DNA of 64,000 bases from Candidula unifasciata (lineage: Eukaryota; Mollusca; Gastropoda; Stylommatophora; Geomitridae). The notes under the pieces were generated by a model that saw only the letters and a list, made by a program, of their open reading frames with translations, made no database searches and was not told the origin of the DNA. The position numbers were made by a program, and so were the translations under genes. Shown here in pieces: positions 42,972 through 53,619 of this stretch; position 1 is the stretch's first letter, and each line of letters begins with the position of its first letter. The DNA lies in contig CAJHNH020008112.1 of NCBI GenBank assembly GCA_905116865.2, positions 488,932 to 552,931 of the forward strand. Reading direction: 5' to 3'.

Positions 42972-43130
42972 GTCCCAGATGCGAGTTGTTCAATCAGTTT
43001 ACCATTGTCCGAATGCTTGTCATGAAAGAAGGTAGAAGACCTGCCTAATGCTTGCACTTATAGTCTTATTTTATTTCAAATATTCAGAAACCGTGAGTTG
43101 TAAACCCTTTGGCTCGGTACTATGGATATC
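42972..43130. mobile_element. possible piggyBac-like MITE remnant
   Basis: TTAACCCGTTATGTCCC at 42972 is a typical piggyBac-like end. CCCTTTGGCTCGGTACTATG then GATATCGC at 43108-43134 matches, inverted, GCGATATCCATAATACCGAG then CCTAAGGGTTAA at 60944-60982. The element boundaries are unclear. Confidence 0.45.
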
Positions 43131-43227
43131 GCTGAGCCTTCTAAGCAAATAAACAACATTACAGCGTGTTAAAGGATACTCAAGGACCAGATGGGTGGAT
43201 AGAATTGTTCATCCACTCCGAATGTGG

Positions 43228-43582
43228 GGGTCCGCGTGGTGTAGCTTCTAGACCCTCGTCTGCGGATCGGAAGGTCGTGGGTTCGGGTCTTGACAAAGCC
43301 GGACTTTAAAAAAAAATCATCTTGGCTCCCACGTTGACCCAGTAGGCACTGAGTACAAATCCTGGAAAGTAAAGGCGGCCGGTGCGATGCTGATCACATG
43401 GTAGATGCAGTCAACATCGCGCCAACCGCCTTTACTTTCCGAGACTACGTGGTACCTATTTAAGCTTGGGTCAACCTAGAAGCCAAGGTCTTCTTTTTTT
43501 TAAAGTCCGATTCTGTCAGAATCTGAACCTACGACCTCCAGATCCGCAGGCAAGCGTCTAGCCGCTACACCACGGCGGCTCC
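43228..43582. mobile_element. inverted pair of SINE family A copies, tail to tail
   Basis: A plus copy (43228-43396: GGTCGTGGGTTCGGGTCTTG, GGAAAGTAAAGGCGGCCGGT, GCGATGCTGATCACAT) is followed within about 8 bp by a minus copy (43404-43582: CAACATCGCGCCAACCGCCT, TTTACTTTCC, ACCTACGACCTCCAGATCCG, ACCACGGCGGCTCCC). Together they form an inverted repeat with arms of about 170 bp and almost no loop. Confidence 0.85.
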
Positions 43583-44190
43583 CGGTTATAATAATAATAC
43601 TAACAATTATTATCATCGTGATTTTGGTGATGAATGGTGACAATAATAATTTAAAAAAAAAATAATTATTATGACGTTAAAAAAGACTAATGTTTATGAT
43701 AATGAAGACGACGATGATGATTCACCAGAAGCTAAGCTCCCAATGGAAACAACTGAATCAATAAAAGCCAAACTGACAGGTCAACATTCTCGGTTGCCCT
43801 AGCAATAATAAATAAATGTATTTCTCCCGCTAAATAGGGATTCATATTAACCGACCAACTCTCCCGTGATGCTGAACAGAACGATCTTAATCAATATCAG
43901 ATCTCTGCCCTACCAGGCTCCGGGCTCTAATTACTTTCAGCTCGGAATCGGCCAGATCCAAACTTAATTTCTGGCACAAAGCATTAAACAGTCTGAGCCA
44001 GTTTCAGCGCTCAGTGAAGTAAATGGATTCCAACAGACGACTCAAAGAGATTAATGTTCTTCCAGACGCATGGCGCCATAGTACTTTGGTGCTTATTGTG
44101 GAGTCTGGTATCCAGACTACATCGACTTTGTACAACCATCCGCTACGTTGTCAATCGGGTATTCTCAGAAATGTTGATGGATAGCCACAC
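43583..44190. other. sequence with nothing recognised
   Basis: AT-rich start with ATA/ATG repeats (43590-43720), then complex DNA with no identified feature. Confidence 0.45.
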
Positions 44191-44192
44191 CA

Positions 44193-44970
44193 GATTCTCT
44201 ACCCAAGACTGGCTGAATCACCTCTCCAGAGAGGGGTCAATCCTCTACCCAAGACTGGCCTTATCACCACTCCAGAGAGGGGTCAATTCTCTACCCAAGA
44301 CTGGCTTCATCACCTCTCCAGAGAGGGGTCAATTCTCTACCCAAGACCGGCTTCATCATCTCTAAAGAGAGGGGTCAATTCTCTACCCAAGACTGGCTTT
44401 ATCACCTCTCCAGAGAGGGGTCAATTCTCTACCCAAGACTGGCTTCATCACCTCTCAAGAGAGGGGTCAATTCTCTACCCAAGACTGGCTTCATCACCTC
44501 TCAAGAGAGGGGTCAATTCTCTACCCAAGACCGGCTTCATCATCTCTCAAGAGAGGGGTCAATTCTCTACCCAAGACTGGCTTCATCACCTCTCCAAAGA
44601 GGGGTTAATTCTCTACCCAAGACTGGCTTCATCGCCTCTAAAGAGAGAGGTCAATTCTCTACCCAAGACTGGCTTCATCACCTCTCCAGAAAGGGGTAAA
44701 TTCTCTACACAAGACTGGCTTTATCACCTCTAAAGAGAGAGGTCAATTCTCTACCAAGACTGGCTTCATCACCTCTAAAGAGAGGGGTTAATTCTCTACC
44801 TAAGACTGGCTTCATCACCTCTTAAGAGAGGGGTCAATTCTCTACCAAGACTGACTTTATCACCTCTCAAGAGAGGGGTCAATTCTCTACCCAAGACTGG
44901 CTTCATCACCTCTCAAGAGAGGGGTCAATTCTCTACCCAAGACTGGCTTCATCGCCTCTAAAGAGAGGGA
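44193..44970. repeat. 46-bp minisatellite, ~17 copies
   Basis: Unit TTCTCTACCCAAGACTGGCT then TCATCACCTCTCCAGAGAGG and GGTCAA. Each unit carries the inverted core CCTCTC-NN-GAGAGG with variants (CCTCTAAAGAGAGG, CCTCTCAAGAGAGG) that mostly keep the dyad. Confidence 0.97.
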
Positions 44971-45014
44971 TCAGTGTATCGTATTCAAAGTAAGGACAGG
45001 GCACAACAAACTTT

Positions 45015-45262
45015 GCCAACATATGTTCAAGTTTGTCGGTATACGAAACGGTATAGGTCATGTAATGAGAAGAGGGGAAATGCAACTAGGTGTGACCACT
45101 GGGAAAATCTGTGGAAAAAGAGACAAGGGAAGACAGCGTGAAAAGATTTTTGACAGTCTTCTGTCAGGGCTTAGAGAGGTGTCATCACACAAACTTATAC
45201 ACGCAGTTGCAGTTTGTGGAGAGTAACGATTGCCCACGTCAGTAGGCAAGGCACCAGATGAT
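45015..45262 (+). mobile_element. LINE ORF2 C-terminal fragment
   Basis: The frame from 45023 gives GIGHVMRRGEMQLGVTTGKI, CGKRDKGRQREKIFDSLLSG and LREVSSHKLIHAV, then the APDDDR end with a (GAT)n-like 3' tail. Same LINE tail as 31118-31517, in plus orientation. Confidence 0.8.
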
Positions 45263-45292
45263 GATAGGAAACACGAAGATGTGTCCCTGCAG

Positions 45293-45349
45293 CGTGGCAG
45301 CTTCTTTTACTTCTTCCCGTTCACCGGTGGAAAGTTCTGGAGTTGGGGG

Positions 45350-45411
<62 letters not shown>

Positions 45412-45608
45412 ACCTCTGGACTGTAGTCTTGTTCGAGAACCTGAATATTGCCTGCGAATCCGTTTAAGTCTTGACTTAAATGCATGCAGACTGTTGGTTT
45501 GTTGCCTCTCAGGTAGATACACTCCGACACTTACGACATGCTTGTTGATGAGGTAGTGGGTCTATTCTTGTTTTTCCCACGATGGGGCCATGGAATACAC
45601 CGAGGACA
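45293..45608 (-). mobile_element. repeat family E with internal (GT)n expansion
   Basis: CTTCTTCCCGTTCACCGGTG, then a (GT)n tract (45352-45409) interrupting the usual GGTTGTTCGTCC part, then GACTGTAGTCTTGTTCGAGA, CATGCTTGTTGATGAGGTAG and ATGGGGCCATGGAATACACC. Confidence 0.8.
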
Positions 45609-46400
45609 TCTTGGCTCTTGAAATGTCTGGGCACGAAAAGCACTGTAGACTGTATGCTGCTAACAGAGAGGCCATCTGGTCTGTTTCAACCTCAATCAAT
45701 CTAGATTACACAATAGCTTTAATCAAGACTACTCTGCATTTAACAACAAACTAGATTTAACTGCGCGGCTTCGCCCGGGATCGTGAAAGAAAGTTCTTTT
45801 TTTTTCCCGTCCTCCGCCCCATCTTAGTCTACAACCCTGCCTTATATGTAGGCCTAGTGGAAATTGGGGTCTAACTAAAATCTTATATTTAATATCCTGT
45901 CTTCTATTTCATCGTTGTCTCTACCGCTGCCGTATCTTTAGTTGCTATCCCTAAGAACATCCGAGGCATCACATGTAATATTCACACAAGTAATTAACAA
46001 TATGAGAGACAGACAAATCTACTGTCTCAGACACATTTAGACAAATCAGTTCAACAACAACAACAACAACAACAAAACAGCGGAATATAATTTTCAAAAA
46101 TTACCCTTTTAAGGGAAGTAATTTGAAAAAAAATATTGACTGGGATATAACTCTAGCGAATGTTTACTTTTACTGATTGTCGCAATAAACAAACAAATGC
46201 ACAATAACCTCCGCCGTCAATGTGACTTATATTAAACACTAGTCATAATTGGCGAACAGAAATTTTACCCGTGTACTGGTCACGGTTTGGGAGAAGTGAA
46301 CACTTTGTTTACACTTCACGAAATACAGAAAGGGTTTGTGATGTATCTTATAGATAACAACGAATGATGGCACAAAAAGCAGAAAATTAGCTATTTCTCA
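45609..46400. other. sequence with nothing recognised
   Basis: TTAACTGCGCGGCTTCGCCC at 45758 resembles a common transposon terminus of the CTGCGCGGCTTCGCCCGG type, but no partner end was found. Short (CAA)n at 46060-46075. Confidence 0.4.
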
Positions 46401-46404
46401 CGTC

Positions 46405-47020
46405 CTTCTTAGGACGTTATTTTTTGTTATTTGAAGCCCCACTCTGGCTTTTGCCAGGGGCCGCAATATAGGCAGGTCATCATTATGGCCAAATGTCTGA
46501 ACGCGGTTTCTGGGACCTCTCCACGGTGATCCTCATCCGCATGGTGGCACTTTGTGTCATCGGGTGTTTATCGCTTGTGTGATGTCCTGGTGGGGTAAAA
46601 AGCCAATCCAAATTTGAAGGATAGCTTCTTAGGTCCTTTTTAGGACGTTATTTTTTGTTATTTGAAGCCCCGCTCTGGCTTTTGCCAGGGGCCGCAATAT
46701 AGGCAGGTCATCATTATTGCCAAATGTCTGAACGCGGTTTCTGGGACCTCTCCACAGTGATCTTCATCCGCATGGTGGCACTTTGTGTCATCGGGTGTTT
46801 ATCGCTTGTGTGATGTCCTGGTGGGGTAAAAAGCCAATCCAGCCAAATTTGAAGCCCCACCCTGGCTATTGCCGGGGGCCCTAAATATAGCCAGGCCATA
46901 AATATGGTCTAACGGCTGATCTGGGCTTCCAGGACCCCTCCACGGGTGATCCTCATCCGCATGGTGGCACCTAGTGTCACCGGGTGTTTATCGCTTGTGT
47001 GATGTCCTGGTGGGGCACAA
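46405..47020. repeat. repeat family F, 2.8 tandem copies
   Basis: Three successive copies, the first two offset by about 231 bp and the third by about 187 bp. Each holds TTTGAAGCCCCACTCTGGCT, CCAGGGGCCGCAATATAGGC, GACCTCTCCACGGTGATCCT, CGCATGGTGGCACTTTGTGT and GTGTGATGTCCTGGTGGGG. Single copies occur at 54205-54375 (minus) and 55485-55655 (plus). Confidence 0.88.
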
Positions 47021-47490
47021 CTTACATACATACATAAAAAAATTTCTGACAGAAAGACTGGAGAAGAAAACTTGAGTTGTTCTGGCTGTCCTGGGTTGAG
47101 TTCAGTTGAGAATCGACATTACATCACTCTGGATAATTCCTTACTAGCCCCATCCCCATCTTAAGCAGCCAAGTAAAGTTCACATTTCTTATCTGGTTGT
47201 AATTTGAACTCCTGGTGTTAACTGTTATTACGTAACTCCGTCATCTTCGCTACTCAAACTGTAAGCCCCAGACGGTTATTTTAACACCTTTTTCCCTAGA
47301 ACACATACACACACACACTCTCTTGCACTTAGCAAATGTTACTTAAAACAGTATATCTAAGACAGTTTGATTAACCATCTTCACTACAGTTAACTTTTCT
47401 AAATGCTTTCAGGATTCTACTTTGACACCCCTAGAACTAATCCCCCTGTCTAGGAAAAGTACAACCCGTTTTGAGAACTGCTGCGGCAGA
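47021..47490. other. sequence with nothing recognised
   Basis: Unremarkable complex sequence. Confidence 0.4.
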
Positions 47491-47494
47491 TCAT

Positions 47495-47590
47495 TGCATT
47501 GGGGAATTTGTGAGGATTTTCCATTGGGGAATTTGTAAGGATTTTTAATTTGTAAGGATTTTCCATTGGGGAATCTGTAAGGATTTTCTC
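47495..47590. repeat. ~30-bp tandem repeat
   Basis: ATTGGGGAATTTGTAAGGAT then TTTCC, three to four imperfect units. Confidence 0.85.
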
Positions 47591-47814
47591 CATAATGTCG
47601 CATGAAATCCGACACGAGACTGGATTCTAAGCACATCAATAATCTGCGCTCCCAGTCTACGTAAGGTGAATGGTGAACATATGTTGATAACCTCTTAGCT
47701 AACGAGATACAGTAAGCATTATGCTTGTTTGTGGAGGAAGCAAACTGAGATGGGAAATTCAAAATTTCTGAAACACAATAGTAATTGGTTGCCCATAATA
47801 TCTTGAGCTATAAA

Positions 47815-48012
47815 CGCCACCTCGTACAAATATTTTGAGCTGAACATCCCGCAAATATTTTGAGCTGAAAACAGGACAACAAACAAATATTTTGAGCTGA
47901 AAACGAGACATCCAAACAAAAAATATTTTGAGCTGAAAACGGAACATCTCACCAAAAAAGTTGTGAGTTGAAAAAGGGACATCCCACAAATATTTTCAGC
48001 TCAAAACAGGAC
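47815..48012. repeat. ~31-bp tandem repeat
   Basis: About six units of AAATATTTTGAGCTGAAAAC then AGGACATCC with drift. Confidence 0.9.
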
Positions 48013-48069
48013 GTCCCAAGCAAGTCACTTTTAGGTTCCCGCCCCAAAAATTATTGTAAATTTATAACT

Positions 48070-48720
48070 ATTACTAGCTGTACCCGGCCACACGTTGCTG
48101 TGGCCTAGAATGGTGAAATGAAGAGGAAAGAAAATAGTTCTCAGCTAACAGTGTCATATTCCCCCCTCCTCTCCCCTCGACCCAGTCATATATCCCTCTC
48201 CGAAGTATAGAAAAATCATCCATGGCGAAATTTTTAAAATAGAAATAGTTAAGAAATGAGAACTTTAAAATAATATTTTAAGCTCTCTCAGATAACTGTG
48301 TCTAGCATAACCACCCCCCCCCCCTTCTCCACCAATCATATTTCCCTCTCCGTACGATTTAAAAATCATCATCTGGCGAAATTATTAGAATAGAAATAGT
48401 TAAGAAATGAGAATATTAAAATAATAATTAAAGCTCTCTCAGCTAACTGTGTCTGGCATAGCTCCCCCTCTCCCCCAATCATATCTCCCTCTACGAAGGA
48501 TTGAAAAATCACCACCTGGCGAAGTCATATCTCCCTCTCCAAAGGATTGAAAAATTATCCATGGCGAAATTATTAAAATAGAAATAGTTAAGAAATGAGA
48601 ACTTTAAAATAATATTTTAAACTCTCCCAGCTAACTTTGTCTGGCATAACCCCGCCCCCTCTCCCCTTTTCCACCAATCATATCTCCCTCTCTGAATACT
48701 GAATAAATCGAGAGAAAGAG
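48070..48720. repeat. ~160-bp degenerate tandem array behind an ACTAGCTGTACCCGG terminus
   Basis: After ACTAGCTGTACCCGGCCACA, three to four units repeat: CAATCATATCTCCCTCTCCG, GAAAAATCATCCATGGCGAA, AATAGAAATAGTTAAGAAAT, GAGAACTTTAAAATAATATT, CTCTCAGCTAACTGTGTCTG. The terminus resembles ends seen on some unclassified invertebrate transposons. Confidence 0.75.
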
Positions 48721-48940
48721 TCATATTACACAAAAGAATCGTCTTTCTACAAAAAATCTGTCTACCTGCCCATTAACGACACTTCTGCAACAGCCTAAGA
48801 TAAATCTATCAAAATAGACAGACGTAGAATTAAACAGAGTGGCACTAGACAGACAACTGTGAGCTGCAATCAACAAAAAGCTTTCGCAAGAGCTCAATAC
48901 TTCATCGTGATGGGGTCAATTTGTCTGTCCATCTGATAGA

Positions 48941-49360
48941 ATGTCTACCTGTTTTTGTCTGATTATAGATTGTTTGTCTAGCAGAGAACAAATTAGGAAT
49001 AATTTGGAAGCAACAGAGATGTGGTTTCTGAGACGAATGTTACGAATACCTAGGACCGCCAGAGTAACTAACAACGTTTGCTTGAAAGAAGCTAATGAAA
49101 GTAGAACTATATACAACAACAAGAAAGAGACAAACACTGTTCTTTTGCCACATAATGAGTAAAGTGACATTGGAGAACATAGAACAACTGGAAAGATCAG
49201 TGGGAAAAGGGGTAGAGGCAGACCAAGAGATGCGCTGGATGGGCTGAAACGATGGCATGGAGTAATATCATCAAGAGAGCTGTTCCAGAACCAGAGATCG
49301 TGATCTGTGGGGACGCATGAGCGCCTAGGCCAGTTGGCAGGGCATATGATGATGATGAAG
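48941..49360 (+). mobile_element. LINE ORF2 C-terminal fragment, multiply broken
   Basis: EATEMWFLRRMLRIPRTARV then, after frame breaks, GKISGKRGRGRPRDALDGLK. This is the W--RRMLRI-WT and GKRGRGRPR blocks of the APE-type LINE tail. It ends in a (GAT)n-like tail (GCATATGATGATGATGAAG). Confidence 0.8.
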
Positions 49361-50035
49361 TCTAGCAGTGTTAAAACCCCATTATAGATTGTGTTTCTAG
49401 CGCTATTAGGACCCTGATTATACAACCAGTCAACACTGCTTGCAGCGAGATTTTCCAACCAGTGGAGTCTGGCAAGGCTGAGTACTTACACTGATGACAC
49501 CCACACATACTGCCAGGTTTGTAATGTATTCTCTTTGAAGTTTCCAACAAAAGAACGTGTCCATTAAATTCTAGCCAGACAAAGCTAATGTGTTGTTTGG
49601 GGTGAACAAAGAGCTGGAATCACAAAGAAGAACTGCCAGACAAACGGTGACAAGCGAGACAACGGTGCACAAAGCGAAAGGACGGGTGACGGCTCATTAT
49701 TCACACCTGCGTAAAAATGTAAATTAGCAACCAAAACAAATATAAATATCAACTAAATCAAACGGAAAACAGACACCCCGATTAGTAAATATCATTTTAC
49801 ATTTATTTAGGTCAGTGGTATCCGATTGTTTTCAGGTGGCGCAGGTAATCAAAAGAGGAGAGATATGTTGTTAATCTAAAATTAAATGCAAATGTTATAA
49901 TATAATTAGATATTTAAAACAAACAATGTCTCTGGCTCATTTTTAAAGATTTTAAATATATTTGTTATAATTAAACTAAGAAAACAAATGTACGCATAAC
50001 GGATTATTACAACTACAAATATACTTATTTTCAAA
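49361..50035. other. sequence with nothing recognised
   Basis: GTCAGTGGTATCCGATTGTT then TTCAGGTGGCGC at 49812-49842 may be a hAT-type end without a partner. Otherwise AT-rich. Confidence 0.4.
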
Positions 50036-50049
50036 ATTGCTTGGAGGGC

Positions 50050-51055
50050 ACTGAGATTGGGGTATGTGTGCCTAGTGTACTGGATGAGATTGGGGTATGT
50101 GTACCTAGTATACTGGCTGAAACTGGGGTCTGTGTACCTAGTGTACTGGCTGAGATTGGGGTATGTGTACCTTGTGTTCTGGCTGAGATTAGGGTATGTG
50201 TGCCTAGTGTACTGGCTGAAACTGGGGTATGTGTACCTAGTGTATTTGCTGAGATTGGGGTATGTGTACCTAGTGTACTGGCTGAGATTATAGTATGTGT
50301 ACCTAGTGTACTGGCTGAAATTGGGGTATGTGTACCTAGTGTATTGGCTGAGATTAGAGTATGTGTACCTAGTGTAGTGGCTGAGATTGGGGTATGTGTA
50401 CCTAGTGTAGTGGCTGAGATTAGAGTATGTGTACCTAGTGTAGTGGCTAAGATTAGAGTATGTGTACCTAGTGTACTGGCTGAGATTGGGGTTTGTGTAC
50501 CCAGTGTACTGGTTGAGATTGGGGTATGTGTACCTATTGTATTGGCTAAAACTGGGGTATGTGTACCTAGTGTACTGGCTGAGATTGGGGTTTGTGTACC
50601 CAGTGTACTGGTTGAGATTGGGGTATGTGTACTAGTGTACTGGCTGAAACTGGGGTATGTGTACCTAGTGTACTGGCTGAGATTGGGGTATGTGTACCTA
50701 ATGTACTGGCTTAGATTAGAGTTTGTGTACCTAGTGTACGGGCTGAGATTGGGGTATGTGTGCCTAGTGTACTGGCTGAAACTGGGGTATGTTTATCTAG
50801 TGTACTGGCTGAGATTGAAGTATGTGTACCTAATGTATTGGCTGAGATTAGAGTATGTGTACCTAGTGTATTGGCTGAGATTAGAGTATGTGTACCTAGT
50901 GTACTGGCTGAGATTGGGGTATGTGTACCTAGTGTACTGGCTGAGATTGCTGTATGTGTGCCTAGTGTACTGGCTGAAACTGGGGTATGTGTACCTAGTG
51001 TACTGGCAGAGATTTGGGTATGTGTACCTAGTGTACTGGCTGAAACTGGGATATG
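50050..51055. repeat. 33-bp minisatellite, ~30 copies
   Basis: Unit GGGGTATGTGTACCTAGTGT then ACTGGCTGAGATT. Because 33 is a multiple of 3 and the unit lacks stops in two frames, very long open frames appear (repeating GVCVPSVLAEI or YVYLVYWLRLG). A 1-bp deletion near 50629 switches frames without ending either. Confidence 0.97.
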
Positions 51056-51150
51056 TGTGTCTGGGTTCGAACACCGGCTGTAGGCTGCAGCAAGTCACAA
51101 CTGGATTTGAAAGCGTGTCTCCTATCGACTGCGCTAACACGCCCCCCTAC
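51056..51150 (-). mobile_element. tRNA-like SINE head
   Basis: Minus strand: GGCGTGTTAGCGCAGTCGAT (A box TTAGCGCAGTCG) ... CCGGTGTTCGAACCCAG (B box). The A-B spacing is longer than in a standard tRNA, so I read it as a SINE head or tRNA relic. Confidence 0.5.
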
Positions 51151-51289
51151 CCCGCCCCCTCCATTAACACCCCCACCAAGCGGTGCAAAATCTCAAGATG
51201 TAAATACAGAAAAGAAACTATTTTGAAAAAATACTCATGGTTTGGTGAACTGCTGCATGACAAGCTAGACGTGGTCAATGACATCTGGA

Positions 51290-51520
51290 AGCAAGTACAC
51301 AGTACGGAAGCACAAATAAACCATGAGGGTCTGGAGAGAATGATGCAGTGGGGAGGTACCAGGGGATCTAGTCGACTCAGGGAAAAGGGCAAAATGAACA
51401 CATAATCAGACTGCTTTTGGTACGATCAAAATTAGAACTCTGAGGTGGCTGCTGAAGGTGTGGATGGAGCACTTCTGGGAATCTCCCAAGTGCTGTGATT
51501 TGGATTTTTAAATTAAATCA
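51290..51520 (+). mobile_element. LINE 3' end, sibling of 16536-16880
   Basis: GGTACCAGGGGATCTAGTCG ... CAAAATTAGAACTCTGAGGT ... CTGGGAATCTCCCAAGTGCT then GTGATTTGGATTTTTAAAT parallels 16700-16865. No recognisable domain is left. Confidence 0.55.
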
Positions 51521-51712
51521 GTATTCGTGCTTTGAGTATAAAAGAAAGCTTTACAAAAATTTGGTGTTAAATAATTAAGTGGTCACATGAAGGCTAACCG
51601 GGGCAAAAAATCCCTGCAGAAGTCGGTTGTGTCGGCTGATAGCCGGAAATATCTGCTCGAATGAGCAGAATGAATTTAGGTCTTCGGATAAACACAGCTA
51701 CAGCAGGGGAAT

Positions 51713-53480
51713 GAGGAAGAAGAAGAAGAAGAAGAAGAAGAAGAAGAAGAAGAAGAAGAAGAAGAAGAAGAAGAAGAAGAAGAAGAAGAAGAAGAAGAAG
51801 AAGAAGAAGAAGAAGAAGAAGAGGAGGAGGAAGACAGAAGAAGCAGCAGCAGAAGAAAGAAGAAGGAAGAAGAAGGAAGAAGAAGAGCAGCAGCAGCATC
51901 AGAAGAAGAAGAAGAAGAAGAAGAAGAAGAAGAAGAAGAAGAAGAAGAAGAAGAAGAAGAAGAAGAAGAAGAAGAAGAAGAAGAAGAAGAAGAAGAAGAA
52001 GAAGAAGAAGAAGAAGAAGAAGAAGAAGAAGAAGAAGAAGAAGAAGAAGAAGAAGAAGAAGAAGAAGAAGAAGAAGAAGAAGAAGAAGAAGAAGAAGAAG
52101 AGAAGAAGAAGAAGAAGAAGAAGAAGAAGAAGAAGAAGAAGAAGAAGAAGAAGAAGAAGAAGAAGAAGAAGAAGAAGAAGAAGAAGAAGAAGAAGAAGAA
52201 GAAGAAGAAGAAGAAGAAGAAAGAAGAAGAAGAAGAAGAAGAAGAAGAAGAAGAAGAAGAAGAAGAAGAAGAAGAAGAAGAAGAAGAAGAAGAAGAAGAA
52301 GAAGAAGAAGAAGAAGAAGAAGAAGAAGAAGAAGAAGAAGAAGAAGAAGAAGAAGAAGAAGAAGAAGAAGAAGAAGAAGAAGAAGAAGAAGAAGAAGAAG
52401 AAGAAGAAGAAGAAGAAGAAGAAGAAGAAGAAGAAGAAGAAGAAGAAGAAGAAGAAGAAGAAGAAAGAAGAAGAAGAAGAAGAAGAAGAAAAGAAGAAGA
52501 AGAAGAAGAAGAAGAAGAAGAAGAAGAAGAAAGAAGAAGAAGAAGAAGAAGAAGAAGAAGAAGAAGAAGAAGAAGAAGAAGAAGAAGAAGAAGAAGAAGA
52601 AGAAGAAGAAGAAGAAGAAGAAGAAGAAGAAGAAGAAGAAGAAGAAGAAGAAGAAAGAAGAAGAAGAAGAAGAAGAAGAAGAAGAAGAAGAAGAAGAAGA
52701 AGAAGAAGAAGAAGAAGAAGAAGAAGAAGAAGAAGAAGAAGAAGAAGAAGAAGAAGAAGAAGAAGAAGAAGAAGAAAGAAGAAGAAGAAGAAGAAGAAGA
52801 AGAAGAAGAAGAAGAAGAAGAAGAAGAAGAAGAAGAAGAAGAAGAAGAAGAAGAAGAAGAAGAAGAAGAAGAAGAAGAAGAAGAAGAAGAAGAAGAAGAA
52901 GAAGAAGAAGAAGAAGAAGAAGAAGAAGAAGAAGAAGAAGAAGAAGAAAGAAGAAGAAGAAGAAGAAGAAGAAGAAGAAGAAGAAGAGAAGAAGAAGAAG
53001 AAGAAAGAAGAAGAAGAAGAAGAAGAAGAAGAAGAAGAAGAAGAAGAAGAAGAAGAAGAAGAAGAAGAAGAAGAAGAAGAAGAAGAAGAAGAAGAAGAAG
53101 AAGAAGAAGAAGAAGAAGAAGAAGAAGAAGAAGAAGAAGAAGAAGAAGAAGAAGAAGAGAAGAAGAAGAAGAAGAAGAAGAAGAAGAAGAAGAAGAAGAA
53201 GAAGAAGAAGAAGAAGAAGAAGAAGAAGAAGAAGAAGAAGAAGAAGAAGAAGAAGAAGAAGAAGAAGAAGAAGAAGAAGAAGAAGAAGAAGAAGAAGAAG
53301 AAGAAGAAGAAGAAGAAGAAGAAGAAGAAGAAGAAGAAGAAGAAGAAGAAGAAGAAGAAGAAGAAGAAGAAGAAGAAGAAGAAGAAGAAGAAGAAGAAGA
53401 AGAAGAAGAAGAAGAAGAAGAAGAAGAAGAAGAAGAAGAAGAAGAAGAAGAAGAAGAAGAAGAAGAAGAAGAAGAAGAAA
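51713..53480. repeat. giant (GAA)n/(TTC)n array, 1.77 kb
   Basis: Almost pure AAG/GAA triplets over 1.77 kb, with a GAGGAGGAAGACAGAAGAAG and CAG-containing interruption at about 51820-51900 and about ten single-base slips (for example near 52100, 52221, 52465, 52655, 52948, 53158). The rightmost block, about 53160-53480, is uninterrupted. All Lys/Arg/Glu and Ser/Phe/Leu frames of 550-620 residues are artefacts. Confidence 0.99.
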
Positions 53481-53619
53481 GCGGTCGGTGTGTGAAATTC
53501 ATTGACTGAATGAATGAGTTCCCCTCGCGGGCCGCACCTTAAAGGTCTCACTTTCCTCAGACCTAAAATGCAGCATCTAGAATGTCAGTCTACTGGGAAG
53601 AATCCAAAACAACGCATTC

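Noticed and set aside
44193..44970. CRISPR-like look: regular direct repeats with a dyad
   Set aside because: Units are contiguous with no unique spacers, and the context is eukaryotic. It is a minisatellite.
50041..51405. 454-residue frame with 11-residue repeats
   Set aside because: It follows from a 33-bp satellite with no stop in two frames. The tail after it is LINE and SINE DNA.
51627..53551. Open frames of 550-622 residues on both strands
   Set aside because: They are poly-Lys/Arg/Glu or poly-Ser/Leu/Phe read from the GAA/TTC array, with frame switches at each slip. Not proteins.
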